Assembly (NCBI GenBank): GCA_030599405.1
Contig: JAUVOB010000090.1
Location: forward strand, 1 to 6,390
Origin: Chloroflexota bacterium
GTDB lineage: Bacteria; Chloroflexota; Anaerolineae; Promineifilales; Promineifilaceae
DNA length: 6,390 nt
Direction: 5' to 3'
Shown piece by piece: positions 1 through 4,974 of the stretch. Position numbers and translations under genes: made by a program. Within the stretch, counting starts at the first letter, position 1. The number at the start of each line of letters is the position of its first letter. A model generated the notes under the pieces. It was not told the origin of the DNA. It saw only the letters and a program-made list of their open reading frames with translations, and searched no databases.

Positions 1-343
1 CCTTGAACGAGGCCGTAGGTTGCCGCCCGTCGTCTTTTACCCAGAGATGCTTTAAGCCCAGCCCGTCCGCCAGACGCGGCGTATGATAGAGTGGTGTCCA
101 GCCGACACGAAGGGGGGGAACAACCGAATCTCTCGACACGGGCAAGAGTGGCTTGTAGCGCCAGATGCTGAAATCCTTGTTCTGGCTTAAGCTCTCCTTG
201 CTAACCCGACGGCTTATCTCATCGTAGTCATAGCGGACGTCGACTATCCCATCGTTCCCATGGTTGGGACAGATGTAGTCGATCGCGCTAGGCGGATACT
301 CCTCGCCGCAGATCAGACATTTGAGGTGAAGGATATGATTCAT
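1..343 (-). CDS. Threonine-synthase-like PLP enzyme, N-terminal fragment (cut by window edge)
   Basis: This reading frame opens at an ATG at 341-343 and runs off the left edge after 114 codons, so only the N-terminus is present. Residues 9-28 form a zinc-ribbon-like knuckle (C9-x2-C12, then C25-x2-H28), as in many threonine-synthase-like proteins. Residues 83-86 read TPLY, the usual GxTPL substrate-loop motif of fold-type II PLP enzymes, followed by LGLKHLWVKDD and PTASFK at 109-114. The last visible residue, K114, is the expected PLP Schiff-base lysine of the PTxSFKD motif. Threonine synthase converts O-phosphohomoserine to threonine. Here no homoserine-pathway gene is nearby; the gene follows carbamate kinase by 128 bp on the same strand. 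A catabolic role such as deamination of a diamino acid, like YgeX next to YgeW, is therefore possible but is inference. The ribosome site is weak (GACGGA about 8 bases upstream). Confidence 0.85.
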   Translation of the reverse strand, partial: MNHILHLKCLICGEEYPPSAIDYICPNHGNDGIVDVRYDYDEISRRVSKESLSQNKDFSIWRYKPLLPVSRDSVVPPLRVGWTPLYHTPRLADGLGLKHLWVKDDGRQPTASFK

Positions 344-471
344 GGTTAATCCGTCGTTATGGCTAACCGGTATTACGCGATGCGCACGTCTAGGCTCGCA
401 AAGCGAGGATGCTATACGAATCCGTCTAGCATAAGGATTGAGGTCGATTCGTCTGCACCACGTCTTCCGTT
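344..471 (-). other. Intergenic spacer with two small stem-loops (arcC to threonine-synthase-like gene)
   Basis: This is the 128-bp gap between the carbamate kinase stop and the next start on the same strand. It holds two inverted repeats: CTCGC-AAA-GCGAG at 395-407 (perfect 5-bp stem, 3-base loop), and 410-431, where TGCTA pairs with TAGCA and ACG with CGT around an AATC loop with one mismatch. Neither is followed by a T-run on either strand, so I do not call an intrinsic terminator. They may be transcript processing or attenuation structures. I see no convincing promoter and no small gene in the gap. Confidence 0.4.
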
Positions 472-1425
472 CTAGCGCGTCATGTGAGTTCCGGTCTCTC
501 CATTCAAGGCTCTTTCAATATTCTCAGGATTGGTGATTAAGACACGCTCTCCTCCGGCTTCGAGGAACTCTATCGCCGCCTGGATCTTTGGGGCCATGCT
601 GCCTGGGGCAAAGTGCGTGCCTTCGTCGAGATAGATCTTCGCCTCGTGCATGCTCATATGATCGATCCAGCGTTGCTCGGGTTTCCCGAAATTGAGGGCC
701 ACCTTTTCCACCGCCGTGCTGATCAGGAACAGATCAGCGCCGATATTCTTGGCCAGCAATCCAGAGGCGAAATCCTTATCGATAACGGCCGCCACCCCTC
801 GCAGGTTGCCATCCTCGTCAGCGACGACCGGAATGCCTCCACCTCCGACGGTTATGACGACAGTGCCGGCTTCGATCAGGCGTATAACGGCCGGTTCCTC
901 AATGATTCTGAGCGGCTTGGGTGAAGCCACCACGCGACGCCAGCCACGACCGGCATCTTCGACGACATCCCAGCCTTCCGCATCGCGCCGGCTTATCGCT
1001 TGCATCTCATCCATGAACGAGCCAATGGGCTTACTTGGATTTAGAAGGGCGGGATCATCGGCGCCGACCTCGACTTGAGTCACAACCGTGGCGATATTCT
1101 TGCTGATTCCCATCTTCACGAAGTGATTGTAGAGGTTCTGTTGGAGGGCGTATCCAATGGCGCCTTGGGTATCGGCGCCGCAGACATCCAGAGGTATCTC
1201 GTGTAGTTCATGAGAGGCCAATTCGGACCGCCGAAGTATAAAACCGACCTGGGGACCATTACCATGGGATATGGCCACATCCCAGCCTTCTTTTATCATC
1301 TTGGCTATATGCCCGGATGTCTCTCTCGCCGCATCGTACTGATCCTCAACCGTCTGGTGGGCTTTATCTTTGATCAGAGAATTCCCACCGATGGCGACGA
1401 CGGCGATTTTGTTGTTCTTGGACAT
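472..1425 (-). CDS. arcC: Carbamate kinase
   Basis: This complete 317-residue protein has the usual length for carbamate kinase, the cytosolic amino-acid-kinase-fold enzyme that makes ATP from carbamoyl phosphate and ADP, leaving carbamate, which breaks down to ammonia and CO2. Family motifs appear in order: AIGGNSL at 11-17, SHGNGPQVG at 53-61, CGADTQG at 82-88, the very characteristic DAGRGWRRVVASPKP at 157-171, GGGGIPV at 194-200, DKDFAS at 216-221, LISTAVE at 234-240, APGSMAPK at 273-280 and TGTHM at 311-315. No key motif is broken. The ATG at 1423-1425 has a GGGAG ribosome site at 1435-1439, 9 bases away. The gene follows the knotted carbamoyltransferase by 70 bp on the same strand, which suggests it takes carbamoyl phosphate released by that enzyme and its partner. 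No arginine deiminase is visible, so this is not a standard arc operon. The assignment is secure; the source of its substrate is inference. Confidence 0.97.
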   Translation of the reverse strand: MSKNNKIAVVAIGGNSLIKDKAHQTVEDQYDAARETSGHIAKMIKEGWDVAISHGNGPQVGFILRRSELASHELHEIPLDVCGADTQGAIGYALQQNLYNHFVKMGISKNIATVVTQVEVGADDPALLNPSKPIGSFMDEMQAISRRDAEGWDVVEDAGRGWRRVVASPKPLRIIEEPAVIRLIEAGTVVITVGGGGIPVVADEDGNLRGVAAVIDKDFASGLLAKNIGADLFLISTAVEKVALNFGKPEQRWIDHMSMHEAKIYLDEGTHFAPGSMAPKIQAAIEFLEAGGERVLITNPENIERALNGETGTHMTR

Positions 1426-1451
1426 TGTTTCTGTCTCCCAAATTATCCACG

Positions 1452-1484
1452 TTGCCTAAGGTATTCCGTGTTTATGATAGGCAA
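1452..1484 (-). other. Inverted repeat in the gap before carbamate kinase
   Basis: TTGCCTA at 1452-1458 is matched by TAGGCAA at 1478-1484, a perfect 7-bp stem with a 19-base loop. It fills about half of the 70-bp gap between the carbamoyltransferase stop and the arcC start. It lacks a T-run, so it is not a convincing terminator; it could be a processing or mRNA-stability element that sets the relative expression of the two genes. The loop is large, so chance is possible. Confidence 0.3.
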
Positions 1485-1495
1485 TACTCCTGCCA

Positions 1496-2473
1496 TCACA
1501 TCGTCAAAGCCATAACCGCTTTCTGGGCGTGAAGCCGGTTTTCAGCCTCGTCGAACACCACTGAGTGCGGCCCGTCGATGACCGAATTGCTTACCTCTAT
1601 CTGGCGATCGGCCGGCAAGGGATGCATGTAAATCACGTCATCTTTGCCCAGGCTGATTTTGGCATCATCGGCGATCCAATCTTTATATTGATCCTGTATC
1701 CGCTTGCCTTCTTCCGGATCCTGGGTCGTGAGCAACGGGCCCCATGACTTGGCATAGATGATGTCAGCGTCGGTACAAGCCTCTTCCATGTTATGGACTA
1801 CTTCGAAGCCTGTTTTATATTTCCGTGCCTGTTCCCTGGCTTGCTCCATGATGTCTGGCATCAGTTGGAACTCGGGAGGATGGGCCAACACGACATCCAG
1901 ACCGAAGCGGGGCATCTGTAGGATGAGCGATTGGGGAACGGATACGGGTTTCAGATAGGATGAGGCGTAGGCCCAAGAAACGACCAACTTCTTTCTGCGC
2001 AGGTCACGTCCCTTTTTCTCCATGATGGTCATCAGATCGGCCAAACACTGGTGCGGATGATATATCTCACACTGCATATTCAGAACCGGCACGCGGGATG
2101 CCTCGGCAACGAGGTTGAGATAGCGGTTCCCAACCCCCCAATCGACGTGCCGGATGGCGATGCCGTCAAAATAACGGCCGAATATCTCACCCATTTCCCG
2201 CTCTGTATCTCCATGTGCGATCTGGGTGGTCCGGCTTTCGATAAACGCCGCATGCCCACCCAATTGGGCCATTCCTGCCTCGAACGACCCCCGGGTCCGC
2301 GTGCTCGAAAAGAAAAAGAGCATCGCCAATACCTTGTCTCGAAGGTAAGCATGGGATTCGCCCAGGGCGCGTTTCCGCTTCAAATCCCAGGCAACATCAA
2401 GTATCGTCTCGACCTCTTCCTTCGAAAAGTCAAGGTCGCCAATTAGGTCTCGACCATGTAAGTAGGTTTGCAT
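1496..2473 (-). CDS. Knotted-type carbamoyltransferase (acetylornithine carbamoyltransferase/YgeW-like)
   Basis: This complete 325-residue protein belongs to the aspartate/ornithine carbamoyltransferase superfamily. The carbamoyl-phosphate site is intact: STRTR at 57-61, R108 in the AIRH segment, HPHQ at 139-142 and HPLPADR at 284-290. Other features set it apart from true ornithine carbamoyltransferase. The ornithine-binding SMG loop is replaced by KSWGP at 242-246. WAYASSYLKPVSVPQS at 167-182 sits where knotted family members (acetylornithine and succinylornithine carbamoyltransferases, YgeW) carry the proline-containing knot loop. The end, DEAENRLHAQKAVMAL, closely resembles acetylornithine carbamoyltransferases as I remember them. 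The usual HCLP motif is HPLP here. The ATG at 2471-2473 has an AAGGAG site at 2480-2485, 6 bases away. With carbamate kinase 70 bp downstream, a catabolic role releasing carbamoyl phosphate from a ureido compound is likely; the substrate is unknown. Automatic annotation would probably say ornithine carbamoyltransferase, which I doubt. Confidence 0.88.
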   Translation of the reverse strand: MQTYLHGRDLIGDLDFSKEEVETILDVAWDLKRKRALGESHAYLRDKVLAMLFFFSSTRTRGSFEAGMAQLGGHAAFIESRTTQIAHGDTEREMGEIFGRYFDGIAIRHVDWGVGNRYLNLVAEASRVPVLNMQCEIYHPHQCLADLMTIMEKKGRDLRRKKLVVSWAYASSYLKPVSVPQSLILQMPRFGLDVVLAHPPEFQLMPDIMEQAREQARKYKTGFEVVHNMEEACTDADIIYAKSWGPLLTTQDPEEGKRIQDQYKDWIADDAKISLGKDDVIYMHPLPADRQIEVSNSVIDGPHSVVFDEAENRLHAQKAVMALTM

Positions 2474-2493
2474 CTTAATCTCCTTTTTCGGAT

Positions 2494-2577
2494 TGGTTGC
2501 TGGTTGCTGGTCGCTGGTCGCTGGTTACCGGTTACTGGTTACCGGTCGCTGGTTACAGGTCGCTGGTTGTTGGTACC
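2494..2577 (+). repeat. Tandem heptanucleotide array, 12 units of about TGGTYRC
   Basis: Twelve 7-base units follow one another without gaps: TGGTTGC twice, TGGTCGC twice, TGGTTAC, CGGTTAC, TGGTTAC, CGGTCGC, TGGTTAC, AGGTCGC, TGGTTGT and TGGTACC. The last unit runs into a perfect palindrome, TGGTACCA (2571-2578). The array lies in the leader of the knotted carbamoyltransferase gene, ending 8 bases before its AAGGAG site, so any transcript coming from upstream carries it. Units differ mainly at two positions (T/C at position 5 and A/G at position 6), which suggests a slowly diverging tandem repeat. The open frames across it are artefacts of the repeat. Confidence 0.9.
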
Positions 2578-2597
2578 AGATGATGATCGTCGGTTTC

Positions 2598-2607
2598 AGA
2601 TATATGA
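2598..2607 (+). repeat. Left inner inverted repeat of the cassette
   Basis: AGATATATGA here is the exact reverse complement of TCATATATCT at 3039-3048. It ends 2 bases before the stop codon of the four-helix-bundle gene, so the element is very compact on this side. The core ATATAT is itself palindromic, which lowers the weight of the match. The flanking bases (GTCGGTTTC on this side, GTCGTTGG in the reverse complement of the other) give partial extra similarity. Confidence 0.5.
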
Positions 2608-2609
2608 GG

Positions 2610-2978
2610 TTATCGACTCGATTTCAGCACGCTTTGCCGCAATGCGCTCAGCTGCTTGCCTACAATCGTAAGTTCGCTCGCGAGCTCAGTATAATTTTCA
2701 TCAGAAATGAAACTGATTCGAAGTGCTATTTCTATCTGCGTATCGAGTTCAGCCACAGAACCCAGGGCCATTTGCAGGTATCTTCCGTATTCCTTACTAG
2801 AACGACCAAATCCTTCCGCAATGTTTGAAGCGATTGAAACCGAGGCACGACGCATTTGGCCCGATAGTCCATAAGTTTCTGCATGAGGAAATTCACCAGT
2901 AACCGAGTAAATCTGAACCGTAAAATCGACTGCTCGTTGCCAAACCTTAAGATCCCTATGGCTTCGTATTGTGCTCAT
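2610..2978 (-). CDS. Four-helix-bundle protein of the S23/23S-rRNA intervening-sequence (IVP) family
   Basis: This complete 122-residue protein matches the small four-helix-bundle family first described as an open reading frame in intervening sequences of 23S rRNA; relatives include Avd of diversity-generating retroelements. Visible marks are LKVWQRA at 10-16, FPHAETYGLSGQMRRASVSI at 30-49, SNIAEGFGR at 51-59 and the LGSVAELDTQIEIALR stretch. It is mostly helical with no membrane segment or signal peptide. Its function is unknown; relatives are basic and proposed to bind nucleic acid. It interrupts a metabolic operon and is enclosed by heptad arrays and inverted repeats, so it is probably cargo of a small element rather than part of the pathway. 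No reverse transcriptase or variable repeat is present, so a retroelement role here is unsupported. The ATG at 2976-2978 lacks a clear ribosome site; a TGGTTAC heptad lies just upstream instead. It is more AT-rich than its neighbours. Confidence 0.88.
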   Translation of the reverse strand: MSTIRSHRDLKVWQRAVDFTVQIYSVTGEFPHAETYGLSGQMRRASVSIASNIAEGFGRSSKEYGRYLQMALGSVAELDTQIEIALRISFISDENYTELASELTIVGKQLSALRQSVLKSSR

Positions 2979-2994
2979 TCGTAACCAGCTTATG

Positions 2995-3031
2995 CCCTTC
3001 GCATGACTGAGTAATTTGCAATCGCGAAGGG
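2995..3031 (-). promoter_or_regulatory. Strong hairpin in the leader of the four-helix-bundle gene
   Basis: CCCTTCGC at 2995-3002 pairs perfectly with GCGAAGGG at 3024-3031. On the minus-strand RNA a second helix continues inside: GAUUG pairs with CAGUC (one G-U), after a 2-base AU bulge, leaving a 9-base loop. This gives about 13 bp of stem, ending 16 bases upstream of the ATG. No T-run follows, so a terminator is unlikely. It could control translation or be a structural end of the cassette. Confidence 0.5.
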
Positions 3032-3038
3032 ATTCTAT

Positions 3039-3048
3039 TCATATATCT
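3039..3048 (-). repeat. Right inner inverted repeat of the cassette
   Basis: TCATATATCT is the exact reverse complement of AGATATATGA at 2598-2607. Only 3 bases separate it from the right heptad array, whereas the left copy is 20 bases from its array. Together the pair frames the four-helix-bundle gene and its leader hairpin. Confidence 0.5.
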
Positions 3049-3051
3049 CCA

Positions 3052-3079
3052 ACGACTAACGACCAGCGACTAACGACCC
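3052..3079 (-). repeat. Right heptad array, 4 units, inverted relative to the left array
   Basis: Read on the minus strand, the units are GGGTCGT, TAGTCGC, TGGTCGT and TAGTCGT, about TRGTCGY, clearly related to TGGTYRC of the left array but pointing the other way. The array starts 8 bases after the stop codon of the aspartate-carbamoyltransferase-like gene (3088-3090). CGACCAGCGAC at 3060-3070 is exactly complementary to 2510-2520 of the left array. Confidence 0.8.
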
Positions 3080-3087
3080 ATCCCAGC

Positions 3088-4041
3088 CTATTCCATCGCC
3101 CCTAACACCAAGGCCAACAAAGCCATTCGCATGACGACGCCGTTGAATGCCTCCTGCCAGTAGCGGGCATGGTGGGTGTCATCGACATCGGCCGGAAGCT
3201 CATCCATTCGAGGTAAGGAATGCAAGATAATCGCATCTCTTCTTGCCTTGGTCTTTAACAGGTCGCGGGTGACCTTGTATTCGGGGGCTGTCAGGCCATA
3301 ATCATCGGCCTTTTCCTGGCGCGAACGTGTGTAATCGGGCTGCACCACCGGCTCCATGTAAATCACATCCGCTTCGCCGATCACGTCCCGAACGTCACCA
3401 GCTTCTTTGAACCTCAGGTTCTTGGCATCTAATTCGGCCTTGAACTCGTCAGTCGGAACCATCTCTGGCGGCGAAACCATGATCATCTCGGAGTCAAACT
3501 GTGTCAGGGCATATCCCAGGGAATGCATCGTTCGCATCCGGTGGTCGCCAATTGCCAGAAATGTGAGTCCGTCGATAGTTCCGACCTCTCTTAGAACGGT
3601 GTAGAGGTCTGTCAGCACCTGGGTCGGATGTTCTCCCCAGCCGTCACCGGCGTTGATCACAGGCACGCTTGACCACTTAGCCGCCTCGTGAGGAGCGCCT
3701 TGTTGGAAATGGCGCATCACGATCACGTCGGCATAGTACTCGAGCATGTGTACCGTGTCCTTTATCGATTCCTGGTAGAAATCGCCCGCCCTGGTCATCT
3801 TTGGATCGGCAAAACCCAGAACATGCCCGCCCAGCCGGTGCATCGCCGCTTCGTGGGCAAGCCTGGTGCGCGTTGATGGCTGGTAGAACGCGGTGAGCAG
3901 CGTCTTATCTGACAACAGATCTACGTTCTGTCGATCTGTCGCTATCGGCTCCAGCTCAGCTGCGACATCGAATATGTGAAAGAACTCATTTCTTTCGAGT
4001 TCCTTCAAAGACAATATATCTCGACCTGCAAAACTTCTCAT
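3088..4041 (-). CDS. Aspartate-carbamoyltransferase-like enzyme with altered substrate-binding residues
   Basis: This complete 317-residue protein has the fold and length of a catalytic aspartate carbamoyltransferase chain. The carbamoyl-phosphate machinery is present: STRTR at 56-60, VMRH with R110, HPTQ at 138-141, R170 in the MRTMHS stretch and HSLPRMDEL at 274-282. The C-terminus (HARYWQEAFNGVVMRMALLA) is typical of the family. Compared with E. coli PyrB from memory, the loop carrying Lys84 (LGKKGET) reads RAGDFYQES at 84-92 without lysine, and the RVQ motif with Arg229 reads EPVVQ at 230-234 without arginine. Those residues hold aspartate and phosphate in the true enzyme, so another acceptor is likely. 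No pyrI, pyrC or other pyrimidine gene is visible. The ATG at 4039-4041 has an AAGGAG site at 4049-4054, 7 bases away. Context (second carbamoyltransferase and carbamate kinase downstream) points to catabolism; that is inference. Confidence 0.9.
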   Translation of the reverse strand: MRSFAGRDILSLKELERNEFFHIFDVAAELEPIATDRQNVDLLSDKTLLTAFYQPSTRTRLAHEAAMHRLGGHVLGFADPKMTRAGDFYQESIKDTVHMLEYYADVIVMRHFQQGAPHEAAKWSSVPVINAGDGWGEHPTQVLTDLYTVLREVGTIDGLTFLAIGDHRMRTMHSLGYALTQFDSEMIMVSPPEMVPTDEFKAELDAKNLRFKEAGDVRDVIGEADVIYMEPVVQPDYTRSRQEKADDYGLTAPEYKVTRDLLKTKARRDAIILHSLPRMDELPADVDDTHHARYWQEAFNGVVMRMALLALVLGAME

Positions 4042-4063
4042 GATTGATCTCCTTAGAATGCCA

Positions 4064-4071
4064 AAACGTTT
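4064..4071. promoter_or_regulatory. Palindrome AAACGTTT in the leader, possible operator
   Basis: AAACGTTT is a perfect 8-bp palindrome with a central CG, 10 bases upstream of the ribosome site of the aspartate-carbamoyltransferase-like gene. The minus strand reads TGAAACGTTTTG, similar in style to operators of LacI-family repressors. No LacI-family gene is in the window and the motif is short, so this is a weak call. Confidence 0.2.
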
Positions 4072-4085
4072 CAGTACTTATTTTG

Positions 4086-4116
4086 AAGGGATAGTGACTT
4101 CAAGACACCATCCCTT
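4086..4116 (-). promoter_or_regulatory. Stem-loop in the leader of the aspartate-carbamoyltransferase-like gene
   Basis: AAGGGAT at 4086-4092 pairs with ATCCCTT at 4110-4116. On the minus-strand RNA the stem extends to 11 pairs (AAGGGAUGGUG with CACUAUCCCUU) with one G-U wobble and a 9-base loop. It is not followed by a T-run in either direction, so it is not a standard terminator. It sits 32 bases before the AAGGAG site and might act as an attenuation, processing or stability element for the downstream carbamoyltransferase genes. Confidence 0.45.
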
Positions 4117-4174
4117 AATCCTCTAAGTTCCTATGCACTAACTTGTGCTGTGCTATTTCATCCCCAAAGTAACC

Positions 4175-4197
4175 GGAGCGAATAATGGTTTCGCTCC
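4175..4197 (-). terminator. Hairpin just downstream of gntR (terminator without clear T-run)
   Basis: GGAGCGAA at 4175-4182 and TTCGCTCC at 4190-4197 form a perfect 8-bp stem with a 7-base loop, 14 bases past the regulator stop codon. On the minus strand the stem is followed by GGTTACTTTGGGG, which is only partly T-rich, so termination would be weak or partial. This placement could lower expression of the downstream genes relative to gntR, or protect the 3' end of the gntR message. Confidence 0.4.
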
Positions 4198-4211
4198 TCT
4201 TACCTGATTTC

Positions 4212-4937
4212 TTAGGCCTTGCGCCTGATAAATCGCAAACGTAATAAATCATCCCGAAAGTATGAACAAGCCTTCAGTATGGGCGTGTTTTCTTCACTGT
4301 ATCCAACCTCTTCTAGTGACAATAGAGGCGTCGAACCGGGTATGTTAAGATTATTGGCTATCGATCCGCCGGCCAGGATCGGTACGAATTCCGACAAGTA
4401 GTAGCTCAAATGCTGCTGTCCGAATTGGGCCAGGAACTCAAAAACCGGAAGTTCCAGATCTCCGGCTTTATATGGTTCTTCGATTAACTTTTCTGGGATG
4501 TGATTGACAGCCAAGATGACCGGTAGTTCATCTTCAAGGAAAAGCTTCTCGACGATAAGTAACTCATCCCCCGGTGACAGATCCAGCTCATCGGCTAAAG
4601 ATGGTCCCACCGGTTCGGTGCGAACATCAAGAACTCTCGAGGATGGGACGTATCCATGGTCTTCCAGCACGGCTTTATAGGACCAGATCTCTTCCAGGCG
4701 TGACTTGATTCGCAAACCCGGCCGGTTGACAAAAGTGCCGGAGCCCTGCTTGCGGTAGATCACTCCTTCGTTTTCTAGCCGGCTAAGGGCATCGCGGATA
4801 GTTGTGCGGCTGACTCCCAGCGATTCAGCTAAATCCGTCTCCGAGGGAATGCGGTCTGCCTCGAATTTGTTCTCCAGGATTTGATGCTTAATGTGAGCTT
4901 TGGCCTGATCAGTCAGCGATGGATTACGTTTTAGCAT
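4212..4937 (-). CDS. GntR-family transcriptional regulator, HutC/UTRA type
   Basis: From the ATG at 4935-4937 this is a 241-residue protein, the usual size for HutC-type GntR regulators. An N-terminal winged helix-turn-helix contains IPSETDLAESLGVSRTTIRD and the wing ending KQGSGTFV; it is followed by a UTRA ligand-binding domain running to the C-terminus (VEKLFLEDELPVILAVNHIP is typical). The ligand is unknown; a purine-, ureido- or carbamoyl-compound is suggested by context only. The frame is open further upstream, with an ATG at 4974-4976 (254 residues) and a TTG at 5001-5003 (263 residues). The TTG directly abuts a promoter -10 box and would lie before the transcription start. I prefer the ATG at 4937 because homologues begin about 10 residues before the first helix; no start has a good ribosome site. 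The gene probably represses itself and the carbamoyltransferase genes downstream. Confidence 0.9.
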   Translation of the reverse strand: MLKRNPSLTDQAKAHIKHQILENKFEADRIPSETDLAESLGVSRTTIRDALSRLENEGVIYRKQGSGTFVNRPGLRIKSRLEEIWSYKAVLEDHGYVPSSRVLDVRTEPVGPSLADELDLSPGDELLIVEKLFLEDELPVILAVNHIPEKLIEEPYKAGDLELPVFEFLAQFGQQHLSYYLSEFVPILAGGSIANNLNIPGSTPLLSLEEVGYSEENTPILKACSYFRDDLLRLRFIRRKA

Positions 4938-4974
4938 CAGATATCGTTTCGAAACCCAGACTCTCTCAAATAAC

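Larger units (their letters stand above)
2494..3079. mobile_element. Repeat-bounded cassette carrying a four-helix-bundle gene
   Basis: This segment of about 586 bp lies between the two carbamoyltransferase genes, starting 8 bases after one stop codon (3088) and ending 20 bases before the next start (2473). It is built symmetrically: a 12-unit heptad array (2494-2577), a 10-bp inverted repeat AGATATATGA (2598-2607), the four-helix-bundle gene (2610-2978), a hairpin (2995-3031), the matching inverted repeat (3039-3048), and a 4-unit heptad array in opposite orientation (3052-3079). An 11-base perfect inverted match, GTCGCTGGTCG at 2510-2520 against 3060-3070, links the two arrays. A hand count of 120 bases inside (2641-2760) gives 43% GC, against 55% for 120 bases of the neighbouring gene (3121-3240). 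There is no transposase, so any movement would need help in trans. No target-site duplication is obvious. Calling it mobile is inference; the repeat structure is directly visible. Confidence 0.6.

Noticed and set aside
370..406. TTGCGA and CGTAAT (minus strand) as a promoter for the threonine-synthase-like gene
   Set aside because: Both boxes match only 4 of 6 bases with an 18-base spacer and overlap a stem-loop; too weak to call.
2080..2352. 90-residue minus-strand frame within the knotted carbamoyltransferase gene
   Set aside because: It is an alternative frame inside a complete conserved gene with no family features.
2468..2828. Plus-strand frames reading through the heptad array
   Set aside because: The residues (repeats of LVAGRWL and VTG type) come from translating a 7-base tandem repeat, and the rest is antisense to the four-helix-bundle gene.
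3032..3037. TAGAAT (minus strand) as the -10 box of a promoter for the four-helix-bundle gene
   Set aside because: The box matches 5 of 6 bases, but no acceptable -35 element lies 16-18 bases upstream, and the start would fall inside the leader hairpin.
2494..3079. CRISPR array or diversity-generating retroelement
   Set aside because: The repeats are 7-base tandem units without spacers, and there is no reverse transcriptase, template repeat or cas gene despite the Avd-like protein fold.
1496..4041. Arginine deiminase pathway or pyrimidine operon
   Set aside because: No arginine deiminase, antiporter, pyrI, pyrC or carbamoyl phosphate synthetase gene is present, and both carbamoyltransferases lack the usual substrate-selecting residues.
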